64,000 bases of DNA, taken from assembly GCA_007134695.1 (NCBI GenBank), contig SLKI01000012.1, positions 46,862 to 110,861 on the forward strand, read 5' to 3'. Below, one piece after another: positions 41,944 to 50,892 of this stretch. The notes under the pieces are model-generated. The model did not search any database and had not been told where the DNA came from. It saw only the letters and a list, made by a program, of their open reading frames with translations. Position numbers and translations under genes: made by a program. The stretch comes from Balneolaceae bacterium. Lineage in GTDB: Bacteria > Bacteroidota > Rhodothermia > Balneolales > Balneolaceae. The first letter of the stretch is position 1. Each line of letters begins with the position of its first letter.

Positions 41944-44425
41944 AAAACGTTTTCCGACGGGGTTGAGCTACACCCGAAAGCTGGAAATTACCGGGATCCT
42001 GATCATCGGTGTATCTCTTCTGTTCATGCTCAGCATCATCTCTTACCACCCGAACGACTACGGCCTGGTTAAAACCATGCCGACCAGTTCGATTTTTTCT
42101 CTCGATAGCGGTGCCACCCTGCAAGTTAACAACTGGCTGGGCGTTTTGGGCGCTTTCATCTCCCATTTTTTTGTTCATCTGATGTTCGGGTATATGAGTC
42201 TGATCATACCGCTGCTGCTTGCAGCACTCGGCTGGTTTGTATTCCGTGCAAAAAGCCTGAACCGGCTCGTCTGGCCCACCATCTATGGAATCTGGTCAAT
42301 GATCCTCTTTTCCACGCTTCTCGGCTGGATCTACAACCGGTTCGACCTCTATTCGTCCGCCTGGACCGGAAGCTCCGGCGCAGCTCTGTCGCTCTACCTT
42401 CACAACCTGACGGGAATCGGTTCGATCGTCATACTTTCGCTCCTCACGGTCGTCACCCTGCTCATACTGCTCGACCGGGATCTCCAGAAGACGGTGGATG
42501 CCGTGAATCACTTTTTCACCCGATTCAAGGAGCGCCGGGCCGAGAAAAAAGAGAGACGCAAGGAGAAGAAAGAGCGAAAACGGAAACAAAAGGCTGCAGA
42601 GGCCGAAGAGATGCAGCACCCTGCCAAAAAGAGTTCATCACACAGCGGGATAGACAATACGGCTGGAGCGGCAGGCAGCAAGGATTCCGAAGAGCCGGCT
42701 TCCATCGACCAGATCGTCGAAAAATCCCATCGTGAGGATTTGGAAAAGTTCAACAATGAAAAGAAGGAGTCCGGCCGGCTGGAAGAGCGGAAACCGCGAG
42801 CGATTCTCGAGAAAGAAGCGCCCGAAGAGGATGTGGAGGATGAAGAGGATGTGGAGATTTCGGTTTTTGTAGGAGAAGGGGATGAAGAGGCAGAAGATAA
42901 AGCACTCGACCGGCAGAACAAGGACAAGGCCCGGGAAACACCGGTAATCAAGTACAAGTTTCCGACCATCGACCTGCTCGACAAACCGCCTGAAGAGGGT
43001 AACGATGTGGATATGGAGGAGATTCGCCAGAACAAGAAGATCATTCTGGAAAAACTGCAGCGTCACAAAATCGAGATTCTGGGCATCAACGCCATCGTCG
43101 GGCCTACCGTAACGCTATACGAACTGGAGCCGGCGCCGGATGTCAAGATCAGCAAAATTCAGAGTTACGCCAACGATCTGAAGATGGCAACCGCTGCGCA
43201 CGGACTACGTATCATCGCTCCGATTCCGGGCCGATCTGCCGTCGGTATAGAGATTCCCAACAGTTCGCGAGAAACAGTCTATATCCGAAGTGTGATCAAC
43301 ACAAAGAAGTTTGTCGGAACCGACTACCATCTGCCGGTCGCTTTTGGCAAGACGATCGAGAATGAGGTGTTTTTGATGGACCTTACCCAGATGCCTCACC
43401 TGCTGATCGCCGGGGCCACAGGGTCCGGAAAGTCGGTCGGAATCAATACGATTATCACCTGTCTGCTCTACAAGTGTCATCCGGACGATCTGAAATTTGT
43501 GATGATCGACCCGAAGAAAATTGAACTATCTCTCTATAGAAATATTCAGAATCACTATCTGGCCGTACTGCCCGGTTCCGAAGAACCGATTGTCACAGAC
43601 ACTACACGGGCATTGGAAACACTTCAGAGCCTCTGCAAGGAGATGGACGAACGATACGAGTTGTTGAAAATGGCGATGGTCCGTGACATACGCGCCTACA
43701 ACGAAAAGTATGATGCGGGGGAGCTGGACGAGGAGCTGGGACACCGGCACCTGCCCTATATCGTCGTCATTATCGATGAGCTGGCCGACCTGATGATGAC
43801 GGCAGGAAAACAGATCGAAGAACCTGTCGCCAGGCTTGCACAACTCGCTCGTGCGATCGGTATACACCTGGTCGTTGCCACCCAGCGTCCCTCCGTCAAT
43901 GTGATTACCGGAACCATCAAAGCCAATTTTTCGGCCCGAATTGCTTATCAGGTCGCCTCAAAAGTAGACTCCAGAACAATTCTCGACGTTAGCGGTGCAG
44001 ATCAGCTGGTAGGAAATGGAGATATGCTTTTTACCAATGGAGGCAGCATGACCCGACTTCAAAATGCGTTTGTATCGACCGACGAGGTTGAGAAGATCAC
44101 CGCTTATATTGGAAAGCAGTCGGGATATAAACAACCCTTTTACCTGCCGGTTGTCCAGGACGAAGCGGCCGGGGTACCGGATCCGCTGGATGATATCGAT
44201 GAATATTTCGAGGCGGCCGCAAAAGTGGTGATTCTTCATCAGCAAGGGTCCGTATCGCTGTTGCAGCGAAAACTGAAGATCGGCTACAACCGGGCGGGGC
44301 GTATTATCGACCAGCTCTTCAACGCAGGCATTGTCGGCCCCTACCAGGGAAGTTCCGCAAGAGAGGTTCTTGTCGATAGTGAAGAAGAACTCCAGGAGAT
44401 CCTCGAAGAACTTGACCTCTCCTGA
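41924..44425 (+). CDS. ftsK: DNA translocase FtsK
   Basis: Membrane-anchored pump that moves chromosome ends at division. The N-terminal domain has four hydrophobic segments (residues 15-180), then a charged Glu/Lys-rich linker (about 185-340). The motor domain holds Walker A GATGSGKS (497-504), Walker B VIIDELADLMM, and the translocase signature ATQRPSVNVITGTIKANFSARIAYQV. The C-terminal winged-helix gamma domain, which reads KOPS-like DNA sites, ends with the LLQRKLKIGYNRAGRIIDQL stretch. Length is 833. The start overlaps comB by 20 bp and the stop is followed 1 bp later by the LolA-like start. It fits the frequent ftsK-lolA pairing. Confidence 0.97.
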   Translation: MSKRQNKKRFPTGLSYTRKLEITGILIIGVSLLFMLSIISYHPNDYGLVKTMPTSSIFSLDSGATLQVNNWLGVLGAFISHFFVHLMFGYMSLIIPLLLAALGWFVFRAKSLNRLVWPTIYGIWSMILFSTLLGWIYNRFDLYSSAWTGSSGAALSLYLHNLTGIGSIVILSLLTVVTLLILLDRDLQKTVDAVNHFFTRFKERRAEKKERRKEKKERKRKQKAAEAEEMQHPAKKSSSHSGIDNTAGAAGSKDSEEPASIDQIVEKSHREDLEKFNNEKKESGRLEERKPRAILEKEAPEEDVEDEEDVEISVFVGEGDEEAEDKALDRQNKDKARETPVIKYKFPTIDLLDKPPEEGNDVDMEEIRQNKKIILEKLQRHKIEILGINAIVGPTVTLYELEPAPDVKISKIQSYANDLKMATAAHGLRIIAPIPGRSAVGIEIPNSSRETVYIRSVINTKKFVGTDYHLPVAFGKTIENEVFLMDLTQMPHLLIAGATGSGKSVGINTIITCLLYKCHPDDLKFVMIDPKKIELSLYRNIQNHYLAVLPGSEEPIVTDTTRALETLQSLCKEMDERYELLKMAMVRDIRAYNEKYDAGELDEELGHRHLPYIVVIIDELADLMMTAGKQIEEPVARLAQLARAIGIHLVVATQRPSVNVITGTIKANFSARIAYQVASKVDSRTILDVSGADQLVGNGDMLFTNGGSMTRLQNAFVSTDEVEKITAYIGKQSGYKQPFYLPVVQDEAAGVPDPLDDIDEYFEAAAKVVILHQQGSVSLLQRKLKIGYNRAGRIIDQLFNAGIVGPYQGSSAREVLVDSEEELQEILEELDLS

Positions 44426-44426
44426 A

Positions 44427-45215
44427 ATGAACAGCCTCATCAACCAACCGTTCACTGCGTCATCAGATATCCGACCGGCAAAGAGCCCGGAAACCGTTGT
44501 AAAACCAGGATCGAACCTGTTGGCAGCGGATAATAAAGTTGCGTCATTGATGGCCGCAGCAGCCGGAAAAAATGATTCATCGATAATAACACCGGCCCGC
44601 CTGGCTCTGCTTTTTCTGATAGTTGTATTCATACTGGCACCTCTCTTTCAGGCTGCCGCTCAAACTTCCGATCATCCTCATTTTGACCGGCTGATTTCAG
44701 AATTTGAAGAGGGCCGGATCTTTCATGCAACGTTCAGCCATGAATACCTGGACTCCTACACCGGTGAGCGAACACGGCACGAAGGAGAGATCTGGATTAG
44801 CAGGACCATGTACAGGGTAGAAAGTGAAAACCAGATCATGATCGTCGACGGTGAAATCTCAAAGGTCTATGACGGGCTGCGAAATCGTCTGCTGATCAGT
44901 GAGTATATCGAGGAAGAAGATGATTTTGCGCCCTCGCGAATGCTTCAGGGGGTTGATGACACCTACCGGGTAGAGGAGGAAACAGATAACAACGGGCCCT
45001 CTATTCACCTGGTTACCGACGACCCGTTCGCCATATTTACACGTGTGACCATCTACCTGGACTCACGGGGCAGGCCGGAAGGAATCGAGGCGGTCGACCA
45101 GGTTGAGAATCAGTTGATTACTCTTTTTTCGGGTGGAGAGTTTATCGAAGAGGAGGCCGGACTATTCGAAATGGAAATTCCGGAGGATGCGGAACGAATC
45201 GACCTGAGGCACTAG
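44427..45215 (+). CDS. lolA: Outer-membrane lipoprotein carrier LolA-like protein
   Basis: LolA carries lipoproteins through the periplasm. The mature part has the half-barrel pattern: FDRLISEFEEGRIFHATFSHEYLDSYTGERTRHEG, IWISRTMYRVES, and the Arg-containing YRVE strand (residues near 130). It follows ftsK by one base, a common partner. The start is uncertain. An ATG at 44427 gives a 58-residue leader before the signal helix LALLFLIVVFILAPLFQAAAQ; an ATG at 44550 (MAAAAGKND) gives a normal-length signal peptide. LolB is not in the window and is lacking in many Bacteroidota. Confidence 0.85.
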   Translation: MNSLINQPFTASSDIRPAKSPETVVKPGSNLLAADNKVASLMAAAAGKNDSSIITPARLALLFLIVVFILAPLFQAAAQTSDHPHFDRLISEFEEGRIFHATFSHEYLDSYTGERTRHEGEIWISRTMYRVESENQIMIVDGEISKVYDGLRNRLLISEYIEEEDDFAPSRMLQGVDDTYRVEEETDNNGPSIHLVTDDPFAIFTRVTIYLDSRGRPEGIEAVDQVENQLITLFSGGEFIEEEAGLFEMEIPEDAERIDLRH

Positions 45216-45231
45216 AAAAAGCAGCCGGAAT

Positions 45232-46278
45232 ATGGAACACTCTCCCGACGTTGTCCATCAGGGTAGATCTTCGAGGCACAGAACTATCAAAATTCTTGTT
45301 TCCGTAGCCGTTGGAGGGCTCTTTCTATGGCTGGCATTTCGCAACATCCAGCTGGAAGAGCTTTGGCAACAGATCCTCTCAGTCAATACGAGTTGGATCA
45401 TCCCCTATATCGGCGCACTGGCTGTGAGCCACTATCTGCGTGCAGAGCGCTGGCTGCTGCTGCTCGAAGATCTGGAGAAAAAACCGCCCCGCTCAACACT
45501 ATTCGCCGGCGTCATGGTCGGTTATATGCTCAACAATGTGATTCCCCGGCTCGGCGAAGTTTCACGGCCCGTCTATGTGGCAAGACGGTTAAAAACCGGC
45601 AGCGGAAGCCTCTTCGGCACCATTGTGCTGGAACGGATCATCGATATGAGCTGTCTCATTCTCTGCCTGCTGTTTATCAGCTTCTATTATGTAGCCGAAC
45701 CCAACACCATTTCAAGGATTTTCGGAACCGACCAGTGGGAATCCCAGGTCTACCTGGTCCTTCCGGCACTTATTATTGCCGGGGTGGCTGCAATCTGGGC
45801 CGCCTTTAAAATGATCCGGCGCATCGACAAAACAGGAGCGATAGAAAACCCCTTGTGGTCCCGATTCGTTGAATTTACCGGCCGGTTCTGGACAGGAATC
45901 AAATCGATCCGCAAGGTGCGAAACTGGCCCCTGTTTGTTCTGCTGACACTGGGCATCTGGACCGGTTACGCACTGATGGCATATCTGCCATTCTGGATGC
46001 TTGACCTTCACCTGGATTATCAGCTTGGACTCATCGAAGCGATCGTCGTAACTGTAATTTCGGCTGCGGGCATGGCGGTCCCCTCCCCGGCCGGTGTGGG
46101 TTCCTATCATCTCTTTGTCCAGCAGAGCCTCTGGATTCTCTACTCCGTACCAATCCTGTCGGCACTGACCTATGCAACAATCACCCACGCCATGATGGTT
46201 CTCATGGTGTTCGTAACAGGCGGCGCAGCACTCTGGTTTGATAAATATTACACACTCAAAATGAAACTGAATCGTTAA
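45232..46278 (+). CDS. Flippase-like (lysylphosphatidylglycerol synthase TM domain, UPF0104) membrane protein
   Basis: An integral membrane protein of 348 residues with about eight helices. The UPF0104/AglD pattern is visible: SHYLRAERWLLLLEDLEKKP after helix two, VGYMLNNVIPRLGEVSRPVYVARR with the conserved Arg-Gly-Glu region, ERIIDMSCL, and PSPAGVGSYH near the C-terminus. Such proteins are suspected lipid-linked-precursor flippases; the activity is not established. It follows the LolA-like gene by 16 bp and is likely co-transcribed with it. Confidence 0.88.
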   Translation: MEHSPDVVHQGRSSRHRTIKILVSVAVGGLFLWLAFRNIQLEELWQQILSVNTSWIIPYIGALAVSHYLRAERWLLLLEDLEKKPPRSTLFAGVMVGYMLNNVIPRLGEVSRPVYVARRLKTGSGSLFGTIVLERIIDMSCLILCLLFISFYYVAEPNTISRIFGTDQWESQVYLVLPALIIAGVAAIWAAFKMIRRIDKTGAIENPLWSRFVEFTGRFWTGIKSIRKVRNWPLFVLLTLGIWTGYALMAYLPFWMLDLHLDYQLGLIEAIVVTVISAAGMAVPSPAGVGSYHLFVQQSLWILYSVPILSALTYATITHAMMVLMVFVTGGAALWFDKYYTLKMKLNR

Positions 46279-46582
46279 AACCAGGTAAAAGATAACCTGA
46301 ACGACGGAATCGCATCAGACAAGCAGTTAGTCGCCTGATCGGGCTCCGGGACAGTTTCAGTTAGTTCGGTGCAGAGGCTGCATTACAGCCATGGAGATCA
46401 GAGCCGGCAGAAAAGGGAGTGGTTCCCGACGTATTATTGCTGATCATTTTTTCATACATTCCAACTGTCGACAACTCATCTATCCTCAATCCGCGAGTTC
46501 GGCACTTCGGCAGCCGGCAAATAAGCAGCGAATTGAAAGATTGAGGAGATGATCCGGCACGATAACACAGGTGATACCCCAG
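46279..46582. other. 304-bp intergenic region
   Basis: No gene supported. A hairpin CAGGT / ACCTG with an 8-nt loop lies just past the flippase stop (46284-46301) but has no U run. The region must hold the promoter of the outer-membrane barrel gene. Nothing else was seen. Confidence 0.4.
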
Positions 46583-48316
46583 ATGTCTAAATATGCTCTC
46601 TTCCTTGCAATGTGGATCGTGGCAGGTCTGCTGACGGCCCAAACTCTGTCCGGCCAACAGGTCAGCGATACAGAAGCATCTCTTCTGCCGGAGATCGATC
46701 CCCAGGATATCGAGATCAGAAGCCAGTACCGTGCTCGCTTTCCAGGACTGCGCCGACAGCCTATTCTGGGCTTTACACCCGGATCGAGGGTGTTTCAGGT
46801 CGACCCCGGCCGTACTCCATGGCTTGAGGAGCTTGAGGATATTGCAGCCCGGCTTCCTGTAGGCGAGCTTGAACGCCCGGATGCTCCCGAATTCCGAACC
46901 TTCCCCTTTGCCGATCAGGGAATCGGCTACGGACGACTCGGTTTTGGCAGATTTAACTCGCCCGAAGCTCTTTTCCACACCCAATACGAGGCCGCCGAAG
47001 ATCACTGGCTCTCCGGCACCATCAGCCACCATTCAAGCGGGGGACATCTCGCTCAGCAGAGTGGTTTCCGATATTTCGACAACGAACTCAATTATCGCGG
47101 TAAAGTCAGCGACAGAACCCTGCTCGGGGCATTTGTCGATCTCAACTCAGATTTTAATTATTTGCCCGGTATTCAGACCCCTGCAACAGATCTGAGCGAA
47201 CTCGCCGGACGGAAGGATTATCGTAATGTGGCAACCGGAATGAGGCTGGTCAACTATCAGACAATTTACAATAAGCTGAATGCCGGTTTTGAAGCCCGAT
47301 ACAGTACGATCGATGTGACAAATGAACCTCTTGCAGGCGATGCCGGGCTCAATGAATGGGGTTTGTCGGCTGATGCGGATTATACCTGGACCGGAGAACG
47401 AATCCACGAACTCTTTTCCATCAGAAGTGACCTCCACGTTGGAGGGTATGAACTGATGGGAGGAGAGAGTCACTCCTGGCATCTGATTGGCGCATGGGCC
47501 GGCTATCAACGCATGTTCAATAACTATCGGACACGGATTGACGCCCGGCTCGGACTTCAGCATGCAGGAGACCCCGAAGAGCCCTCCGCTTTCTATTTTG
47601 CTCCGGAACTGCAGGGAGAACACGATTTGACAAGTCGCATCATGGTATCGGCAAGTGTGAAAGGGGAAGCCGAACATCCCGGCCATATGGAGCTTCATAC
47701 CAAAAACCGGTTCCTGTTGCCACAACACTCCATTCGGCACTCCTATCATCTGGAGGGGAAGATGGAGTTGGTCATCGAGATGCTACCCTATAATAAAATC
47801 AGAGCCGGGGCTTCCTATCGGCAGACCAAAAACCATCCCTATTTTAGCCGGCAGCAGATCTCGAATGCTCAACAAGGATCCGAAATCACGACCGGCTACT
47901 ATGTACTTCAATATGGAAATGCGAGTATCCCCCGAGCCTGGGCCGGAGTCAGTGTCGATCTGAGCCGGGACAATCTCTGGTTCGATCTGGAAGGATATAT
48001 GCAGTGGCCGGAGTTTACCAACGGACAAGAGATCCCTTTCACCGAATCGTATGGAGTACGTGGAGGAGTCAACTTTCGACCGATCGATCGAGTCCATATC
48101 GAGGGATGGGGCAATCTCTCGGGCCCGCGAAAGACTGCGGAAGGCGATGATCTGCCGGCCTACTTCATTCTGGGAGGAAAAGCGGAAGTCCGCCTGACCG
48201 ACCGTGTGGGTGTCTATGGAAAGGCGGTCAATCTGCTCAACGAATCCTATGAACTATGGCAGGGATTTGAAGAGCGGCCCCTGCAGATTTATGGTGGTGT
48301 TTTGATTAGCTTCTAA
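46583..48316 (+). CDS. Outer-membrane beta-barrel protein, TonB-receptor-like C-terminus
   Basis: A secreted barrel of 577 residues; I cannot name its family. The ATG at 46583 yields a signal peptide (MSKYALFLAMWIVAGLLTAQTLSGQ); a GTG at 46571 would add four residues. Residues 170-577 show strand after strand with aromatic girdles, and it ends in a Phe (GGVLISF), as barrels inserted by Bam do. The last strands have VYGKAVNLLNESYELWQGF, common at the end of TonB-dependent receptors. A recognisable plug domain and TonB box are missing, so a substrate-specific receptor is doubtful. It is the first gene of a plus-strand run that continues to tonB. Confidence 0.78.
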   Translation: MSKYALFLAMWIVAGLLTAQTLSGQQVSDTEASLLPEIDPQDIEIRSQYRARFPGLRRQPILGFTPGSRVFQVDPGRTPWLEELEDIAARLPVGELERPDAPEFRTFPFADQGIGYGRLGFGRFNSPEALFHTQYEAAEDHWLSGTISHHSSGGHLAQQSGFRYFDNELNYRGKVSDRTLLGAFVDLNSDFNYLPGIQTPATDLSELAGRKDYRNVATGMRLVNYQTIYNKLNAGFEARYSTIDVTNEPLAGDAGLNEWGLSADADYTWTGERIHELFSIRSDLHVGGYELMGGESHSWHLIGAWAGYQRMFNNYRTRIDARLGLQHAGDPEEPSAFYFAPELQGEHDLTSRIMVSASVKGEAEHPGHMELHTKNRFLLPQHSIRHSYHLEGKMELVIEMLPYNKIRAGASYRQTKNHPYFSRQQISNAQQGSEITTGYYVLQYGNASIPRAWAGVSVDLSRDNLWFDLEGYMQWPEFTNGQEIPFTESYGVRGGVNFRPIDRVHIEGWGNLSGPRKTAEGDDLPAYFILGGKAEVRLTDRVGVYGKAVNLLNESYELWQGFEERPLQIYGGVLISF

Positions 48317-48333
48317 CGGAAAACCGAGTAGTT

Positions 48334-48537
48334 ATGGAAAAAAAATTTCTAAACGCTTTTAAAGATATCGTCCGGGAAGAGATGGTCAAAAAGAACCAGA
48401 TCGAAATTCGCGGACTGGGACGGTTCAAGGTAATTCATGAAAAACAACACCAGTCGAAACTGGAAGATGGTACCGTTGCCATGATGCCGCCCAGAGACAA
48501 AATCATTTTCACGCCCTACAAAGAGGAAAAAGCATGA
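48334..48537 (+). CDS. HU/IHF-like short DNA-binding protein
   Basis: A 67-residue protein like the core of HU but without the long beta arms. FKDIVREEMVKKNQIEIRGLGRFKVIHEKQ matches the HU turn VTLxGFGxFxVxxR, followed by PPRDKIIFTPYKEEKA, like the HU sequence after the arms. It overlaps the start of the next gene by 4 bp (ATGA), so both are translated together. HU-like domains of this short kind are known next to SPOR proteins in Bacteroidota. DNA binding is inferred; arm loss argues for weaker or non-bending contact. Confidence 0.75.
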   Translation: MEKKFLNAFKDIVREEMVKKNQIEIRGLGRFKVIHEKQHQSKLEDGTVAMMPPRDKIIFTPYKEEKA

Positions 48538-49697
48538 AAATAGACAGAGATAAACTGGTTGAACTGCTGGCAGAAAAAACCGGGCTGGAGAGGGATGCGG
48601 TCGAATCACAGCTGAAAGAGCTCATTGAACGGATCATCTCCACAGCCGAAAAAGGCAAAGCACTGGAAGTCAAAGAGTTTGGCATGTTCTATCTGTCGAA
48701 GGATAACGAGCTGACTTTCAGACCTTCCGGTGATTTGAGTACAGAAGTCAACTACAAATATGCCGGGATGGAACCTGTCGTTATCAAGGAAACCGAATTA
48801 ACGGGGGAACAGGAACCGGCCGCTGACCCGGCAGAGGAGAGCGAAGCGGAGCATAAAGAGGAATCCGGTGAGAGGCCGGCAGAGGGGGCTGGTATGAAGC
48901 CCGGACAGGACTCTGGAGCGGAGTCCGAACCGTCAGATCCATTTCAAATCGACGAATCCTCCGCCGATGAACCCTTCCCGGAAATGAAACCGGAAGAAGT
49001 ACCGATCCCTGAAGGTGCGGCTCGCGAAGAATCACCGATTCGAAATACAAAAAACCCCGTCACCACGCTGATAACGACCATTGTAACGATACTGGTCCTG
49101 ATCGTCGGAGTCATCATCGCAATCGACCTCGGCTACCTGGATCAGATATTTGGCGGCGATGAAGATGAAGAGATCACGATGGCCGAACCCCGTCAGCCGG
49201 ATCCGGTAGTGCCGGATGAACCGACTCCGGATCCTGCCGAACCGGAGCAGGCGGAAGTGATCGATGAATCAGCCGGGGAACAACCCGATCCGGCAGCCAT
49301 AGAAGAGGATGAGACGGATCTTCCGGAGGAGGCAGGTGTCGGGGAACCGGCGGAGGAAGAAACGGCGGAGATGGAGACGGAAGAAGCGGTGCCGGTCGTT
49401 GAAGAAGAGACAGAAATTGCGCCTTATGGCCTTCACGGAGAATCCCGGCAGATTGACGGCACCTACTACAGCATTGTACTGCACGCACTCGGAAGCGAGG
49501 CGCGAGCCGAACAGCTTCGGTTGGTGCTGGAGGATGAAGGGTATCGCGTCGTGGTCGCACCGATCGAACATGAAGAGCACGGCCGGCTTTGGCGAGTCGG
49601 TGTCGGACAGTTTCAGACAATTTCCGCCGCTATGCAGGCGGCCGAAGAACTACCGGAAGATTTCCGGGAAAACCATTTTATCGGACGAATTCAATAA
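48534..49697 (+). CDS. HU-like domain, transmembrane helix and SPOR domain protein
   Basis: A cytoplasm-to-periplasm bridging protein. Residues 1-75 resemble HU (RDKLVELLAEKTGLERDAVESQLKELIERIISTAEKGKALEVKEFGMF), followed by an acidic Pro/Glu-rich linker to about 170. A single helix (about 176-200: LITTIVTILVLIVGVIIAIDLG) and a second acidic linker follow. The C-terminal 80 residues form a SPOR domain (YYSIVLHALGSEARAEQLRLVLEDEGYRVVVAPI), which binds denuded peptidoglycan at the septum. It overlaps the short HU-like gene by 4 bp and precedes exbB by 18 bp. A link between nucleoid and cell-wall division site is inferred. Confidence 0.85.
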   Translation: MKIDRDKLVELLAEKTGLERDAVESQLKELIERIISTAEKGKALEVKEFGMFYLSKDNELTFRPSGDLSTEVNYKYAGMEPVVIKETELTGEQEPAADPAEESEAEHKEESGERPAEGAGMKPGQDSGAESEPSDPFQIDESSADEPFPEMKPEEVPIPEGAAREESPIRNTKNPVTTLITTIVTILVLIVGVIIAIDLGYLDQIFGGDEDEEITMAEPRQPDPVVPDEPTPDPAEPEQAEVIDESAGEQPDPAAIEEDETDLPEEAGVGEPAEEETAEMETEEAVPVVEEETEIAPYGLHGESRQIDGTYYSIVLHALGSEARAEQLRLVLEDEGYRVVVAPIEHEEHGRLWRVGVGQFQTISAAMQAAEELPEDFRENHFIGRIQ

Positions 49698-49715
49698 ACT
49701 CTCATTAGAACTTCC

Positions 49716-50447
49716 ATGATGCATTTTCTATTTCAAAACCAAGACGGCATTCCCGCTGATACACTCGAAGCCTTACTGGCGGAAGAGGGCTCCATGACAT
49801 TTCTGGAAATCCTCTCCCAGGGCGGCGTACTTATGATCCCCCTCTTTATCCTTTCGATCCTTGCCATCTTTGTGATCGCCGAACGATGGCGGTTCCTCAA
49901 GAATTCGACGATGGAGGTTGAATCGTTTCTCGACAATATCGAAGCCCTCCTCAAATCCGGTGACCGGGCACGGGCTCTGGATCACTGTGACCGCTACAAC
50001 AAACCGCTGGCCCGTATTCTCAAGAGCGGAATTCGCAGGCTGGGACGCCCGATCCGCGACATCGAGGACGCAATCCACAATGCCGGCAAGAAGGAGATCT
50101 ACAATCTGGAGACCCGGATGAACTGGCTGGCGACGATAGCGGGTGTAGCCCCCCTGGTCGGGTTTACCGGAACCGTTACAGGGATGATTCGAGCTTTTAT
50201 GGATATTCAGGCTCTGCAGGGCAATGTCAATCCGAGTGTTCTGGCAGGTGGAATCTGGGAAGCCCTGATCACAACCGCTACAGGCCTGATCGTGGGAATT
50301 ATCGCTTACGGTTTTTACAACTACCTTGTCGGCAAGATCAACCGGATGATTTTTGAACTGGAAAATGCATCGGCAGATTTTGTCGACATGTTACAGTCGC
50401 CGGCTAACGGGATCACCAAAAAGAGTAAAAGTGAAATAAGAGCGTAA
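49716..50447 (+). CDS. ExbB/TolQ family proton-channel protein
   Basis: Inner-membrane channel subunit that uses the proton gradient to power TonB or TolA. Three hydrophobic segments are seen: GGVLMIPLFILSILAIFVIAERW near residue 35, and two near 150-175 and 195-215 (with GFTGTVTGMIRAF and the conserved Thr/Ala region ALITTATGLIVGIIAYGFYNYL). The large cytoplasmic loop has GDRARALDHCDRYNKPLARIL. 243 residues. There are 5-7 candidate start codons near the beginning; ATG at 49716 gives the first ones used here. It overlaps exbD by one base. Confidence 0.92.
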   Translation: MMHFLFQNQDGIPADTLEALLAEEGSMTFLEILSQGGVLMIPLFILSILAIFVIAERWRFLKNSTMEVESFLDNIEALLKSGDRARALDHCDRYNKPLARILKSGIRRLGRPIRDIEDAIHNAGKKEIYNLETRMNWLATIAGVAPLVGFTGTVTGMIRAFMDIQALQGNVNPSVLAGGIWEALITTATGLIVGIIAYGFYNYLVGKINRMIFELENASADFVDMLQSPANGITKKSKSEIRA

Positions 50448-50857
50448 TGGACTTCCGTAAAGACAGTCTCAAGAAGGAGCCGCTGACACTCTTTTCGCAG
50501 TCGTCACTGACGGATATCATTCTGCTCCTGCTGATTTTTTTCCTGTTGACCTCTTCGTTCGTCCACAATATTGGAATACGGGTCGATATTCCCCGCGCCG
50601 AAGCTGGAACTACGACCGATGCTCAACATATCTCGGTGGCGATTACTGCCGAAGGCAATTTCTTTGTAGACGGTACCCAGGTTTCGAGGGCCAATCTATC
50701 AAATGAGATCCGCCAGGCCTATCAGAGTAATCCAAGGGCCACCCTTGTTATCCGCGCCGACAGGGACTCCCGGGTAGATGACGCTGTCCGTGTGATGAAT
50801 ATCGGGCAAGCAATGGAGATGAATATCGTTATGGCAACAGAAAGGTCCGACCCTTAA
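50447..50857 (+). CDS. ExbD/TolR family biopolymer transport protein
   Basis: Partner of the ExbB-like channel. One N-terminal helix (LTDIILLLLIFFLLTSSFV) includes the Asp22-type proton carrier (here the Asp in LTDIILL), followed by the periplasmic domain ending MNIVMATERSD. 136 residues is normal. It starts at the last base of exbB (overlap by one nt) and lies 35 bp before the tonB-like gene. Confidence 0.93.
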   Translation: MDFRKDSLKKEPLTLFSQSSLTDIILLLLIFFLLTSSFVHNIGIRVDIPRAEAGTTTDAQHISVAITAEGNFFVDGTQVSRANLSNEIRQAYQSNPRATLVIRADRDSRVDDAVRVMNIGQAMEMNIVMATERSDP

Positions 50858-50892
50858 GTCCGACTCCTGAATAAAGAGCCCTCTTGATTTGA

